From: SIG447 sp045577075
GTDB taxonomy: Bacteria > Bacillota > Clostridia > UMGS1883 > UMGS1540
Direction of reading: 5' to 3'
DNA length: 21,693 nt
NCBI GenBank assembly: GCA_045577075.1
Contig: JAZNHR010000021.1
Location: forward strand, 1-21,693
A program made the position numbers and the translations under genes. Below the pieces are notes generated by a model that saw only the letters and a list, made by a program, of their open reading frames with translations, searched no databases and was not told the DNA's origin. Below are positions 21,094 to 21,693 of this stretch, one piece after another (within the stretch, counting starts at the first letter, position 1; each line of letters opens with the position of its first letter).

Positions 21094-21693
21094 ATGTACA
21101 GCACAAATGAAATACGGAAAATTGACCCGCAGGTTGCAGATGCGATTGAAGCGGAAGTAAATCGTCAGCGCAACAAAATTGAGCTGATTGCTTCCGAAAA
21201 CTTTGTCTCGAATGCTGTAATCGAAGCGATGGGCACACCCCTTACGAATAAATACGCGGAAGGCTATCCCGGCAAGCGCTACTACGGCGGTTGTGAATGT
21301 GTGGATATTGTCGAAAACTTAGCGAGAGAAAGAGCCTGCAAGCTGTTTGGTGCAGACCATGCAAACGTGCAGCCCCACTCCGGTGCACAGGCAAATCTCG
21401 CCGTGTTTTTTGCCTTTTTAAATCCCGGGGATACCGTTCTCAGTATGAATCTTGCCCACGGCGGACATTTAAGCCACGGCAGCCCTGTCAATATTTCCGG
21501 TAAATATTATAACATTGTTCCCTACGGTGTTTCGGAAGATACAAATACCATTGACTATGATGAAATTCGCCGTCTGGCACTTGAATCGAAGCCGAAACTG
21601 ATTTTAGCCGGTGCCAGTGCATACCCCCGTACCATTGACTTTGCAAAGTTCGGGGAAATTGCAAAGGAAGTCGGTGCATACCTCATGGTTGAC
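21094..21693 (+). CDS. glyA: Serine hydroxymethyltransferase (3' partial)
   Basis: GlyA interconverts serine and glycine with tetrahydrofolate, using PLP, and is the main source of one-carbon units. The first 200 codons are present; the frame stays open to the end of the window. Typical stretches are NKIELIASENFVS, TNKYAEGYPGKRYYGG, NVQPHSGAQANLAV and LNLAHGGHL-like MNLAHGGHLSHG. The Schiff-base Lys (near residue 230) lies beyond the edge. The ATG at 21094 is preceded by GGGAGG at 11 bases, slightly long. Its products, glycine and one-carbon folate, feed PurD, PurN and the AICAR transformylase encoded at the other end of the window, but there is no sign of shared regulation. Confidence 0.97.
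   Translation, partial: MYSTNEIRKIDPQVADAIEAEVNRQRNKIELIASENFVSNAVIEAMGTPLTNKYAEGYPGKRYYGGCECVDIVENLARERACKLFGADHANVQPHSGAQANLAVFFAFLNPGDTVLSMNLAHGGHLSHGSPVNISGKYYNIVPYGVSEDTNTIDYDEIRRLALESKPKLILAGASAYPRTIDFAKFGEIAKEVGAYLMVD

Overview
The window looks like a chromosomal segment from a spore-forming, Gram-positive anaerobe of class Clostridia. Evidence: spore genes (spmA, spmB, gpr, a SpoIIQ-like M23 protein), a clostridial AbrB with a Cys-rich tail, an IreB homologue, an S-layer-homology (SLH) protein, Shine-Dalgarno sites close to AGGAGG, and clear sigma-A promoters. All genes read in the standard bacterial code with ATG, GTG and TTG starts. I saw no rRNA or tRNA gene, CRISPR array, insertion sequence or phage gene, and no gene-free stretch longer than about 210 bases.

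Layout. 1-1188 (+) is the 3' part of an FAD-dependent oxidoreductase with a C-terminal Rieske domain. 1205-5687 (-) is a purine cluster transcribed purN, archaeal-type IMP cyclohydrolase, stand-alone AICAR transformylase, purD, then a GatD-like amidotransferase whose nucleophilic Cys is replaced by Gly. 5757-6752 (-) is a divergent membrane-anchored PP2C phosphatase; facing away from it at 6962-7951 (+) is a secreted L,D-transpeptidase. The region between them holds two back-to-back promoters that both match the sigma-A consensus exactly.

8087-13208 (+) is a tightly packed run lepA-hemW-recX-rimO-pgsA with overlapping or nearly touching ends. 13274-14982 (+) is a 90-residue protein of unknown function coupled to pncB. 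14977-16677 (-) is a GH18 enzyme with an N-terminal membrane anchor and three C-terminal SLH repeats; 16781-17020 (-) is AbrB. 17200-18292 (+) is spmAB, facing gpr (18289-19248, -). gpr and the SpoIIQ-like gene (19358-20011, +) diverge from a small region with paired forespore-type promoters. ireB (20122-20376, +) overlaps the 3' end of nth (20358-20990, -), and glyA (21094 onward, +) runs off the window.

Themes. Most genes are housekeeping, but cell-envelope and sporulation functions cluster from 14.9 to 20 kb. IreB and the PP2C protein could belong to the same Ser/Thr kinase (PASTA kinase) circuit, although no kinase is present here. The most unusual points are the Cys-less GatD-like protein in the purine cluster, the split final purine steps, the altered metal-site residues in the PP2C, the palindrome carrying both forespore -35 elements, and an intrinsic terminator for pncB that lies inside the SLH coding region of the converging gene. 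No wholly new multi-gene system is evident.
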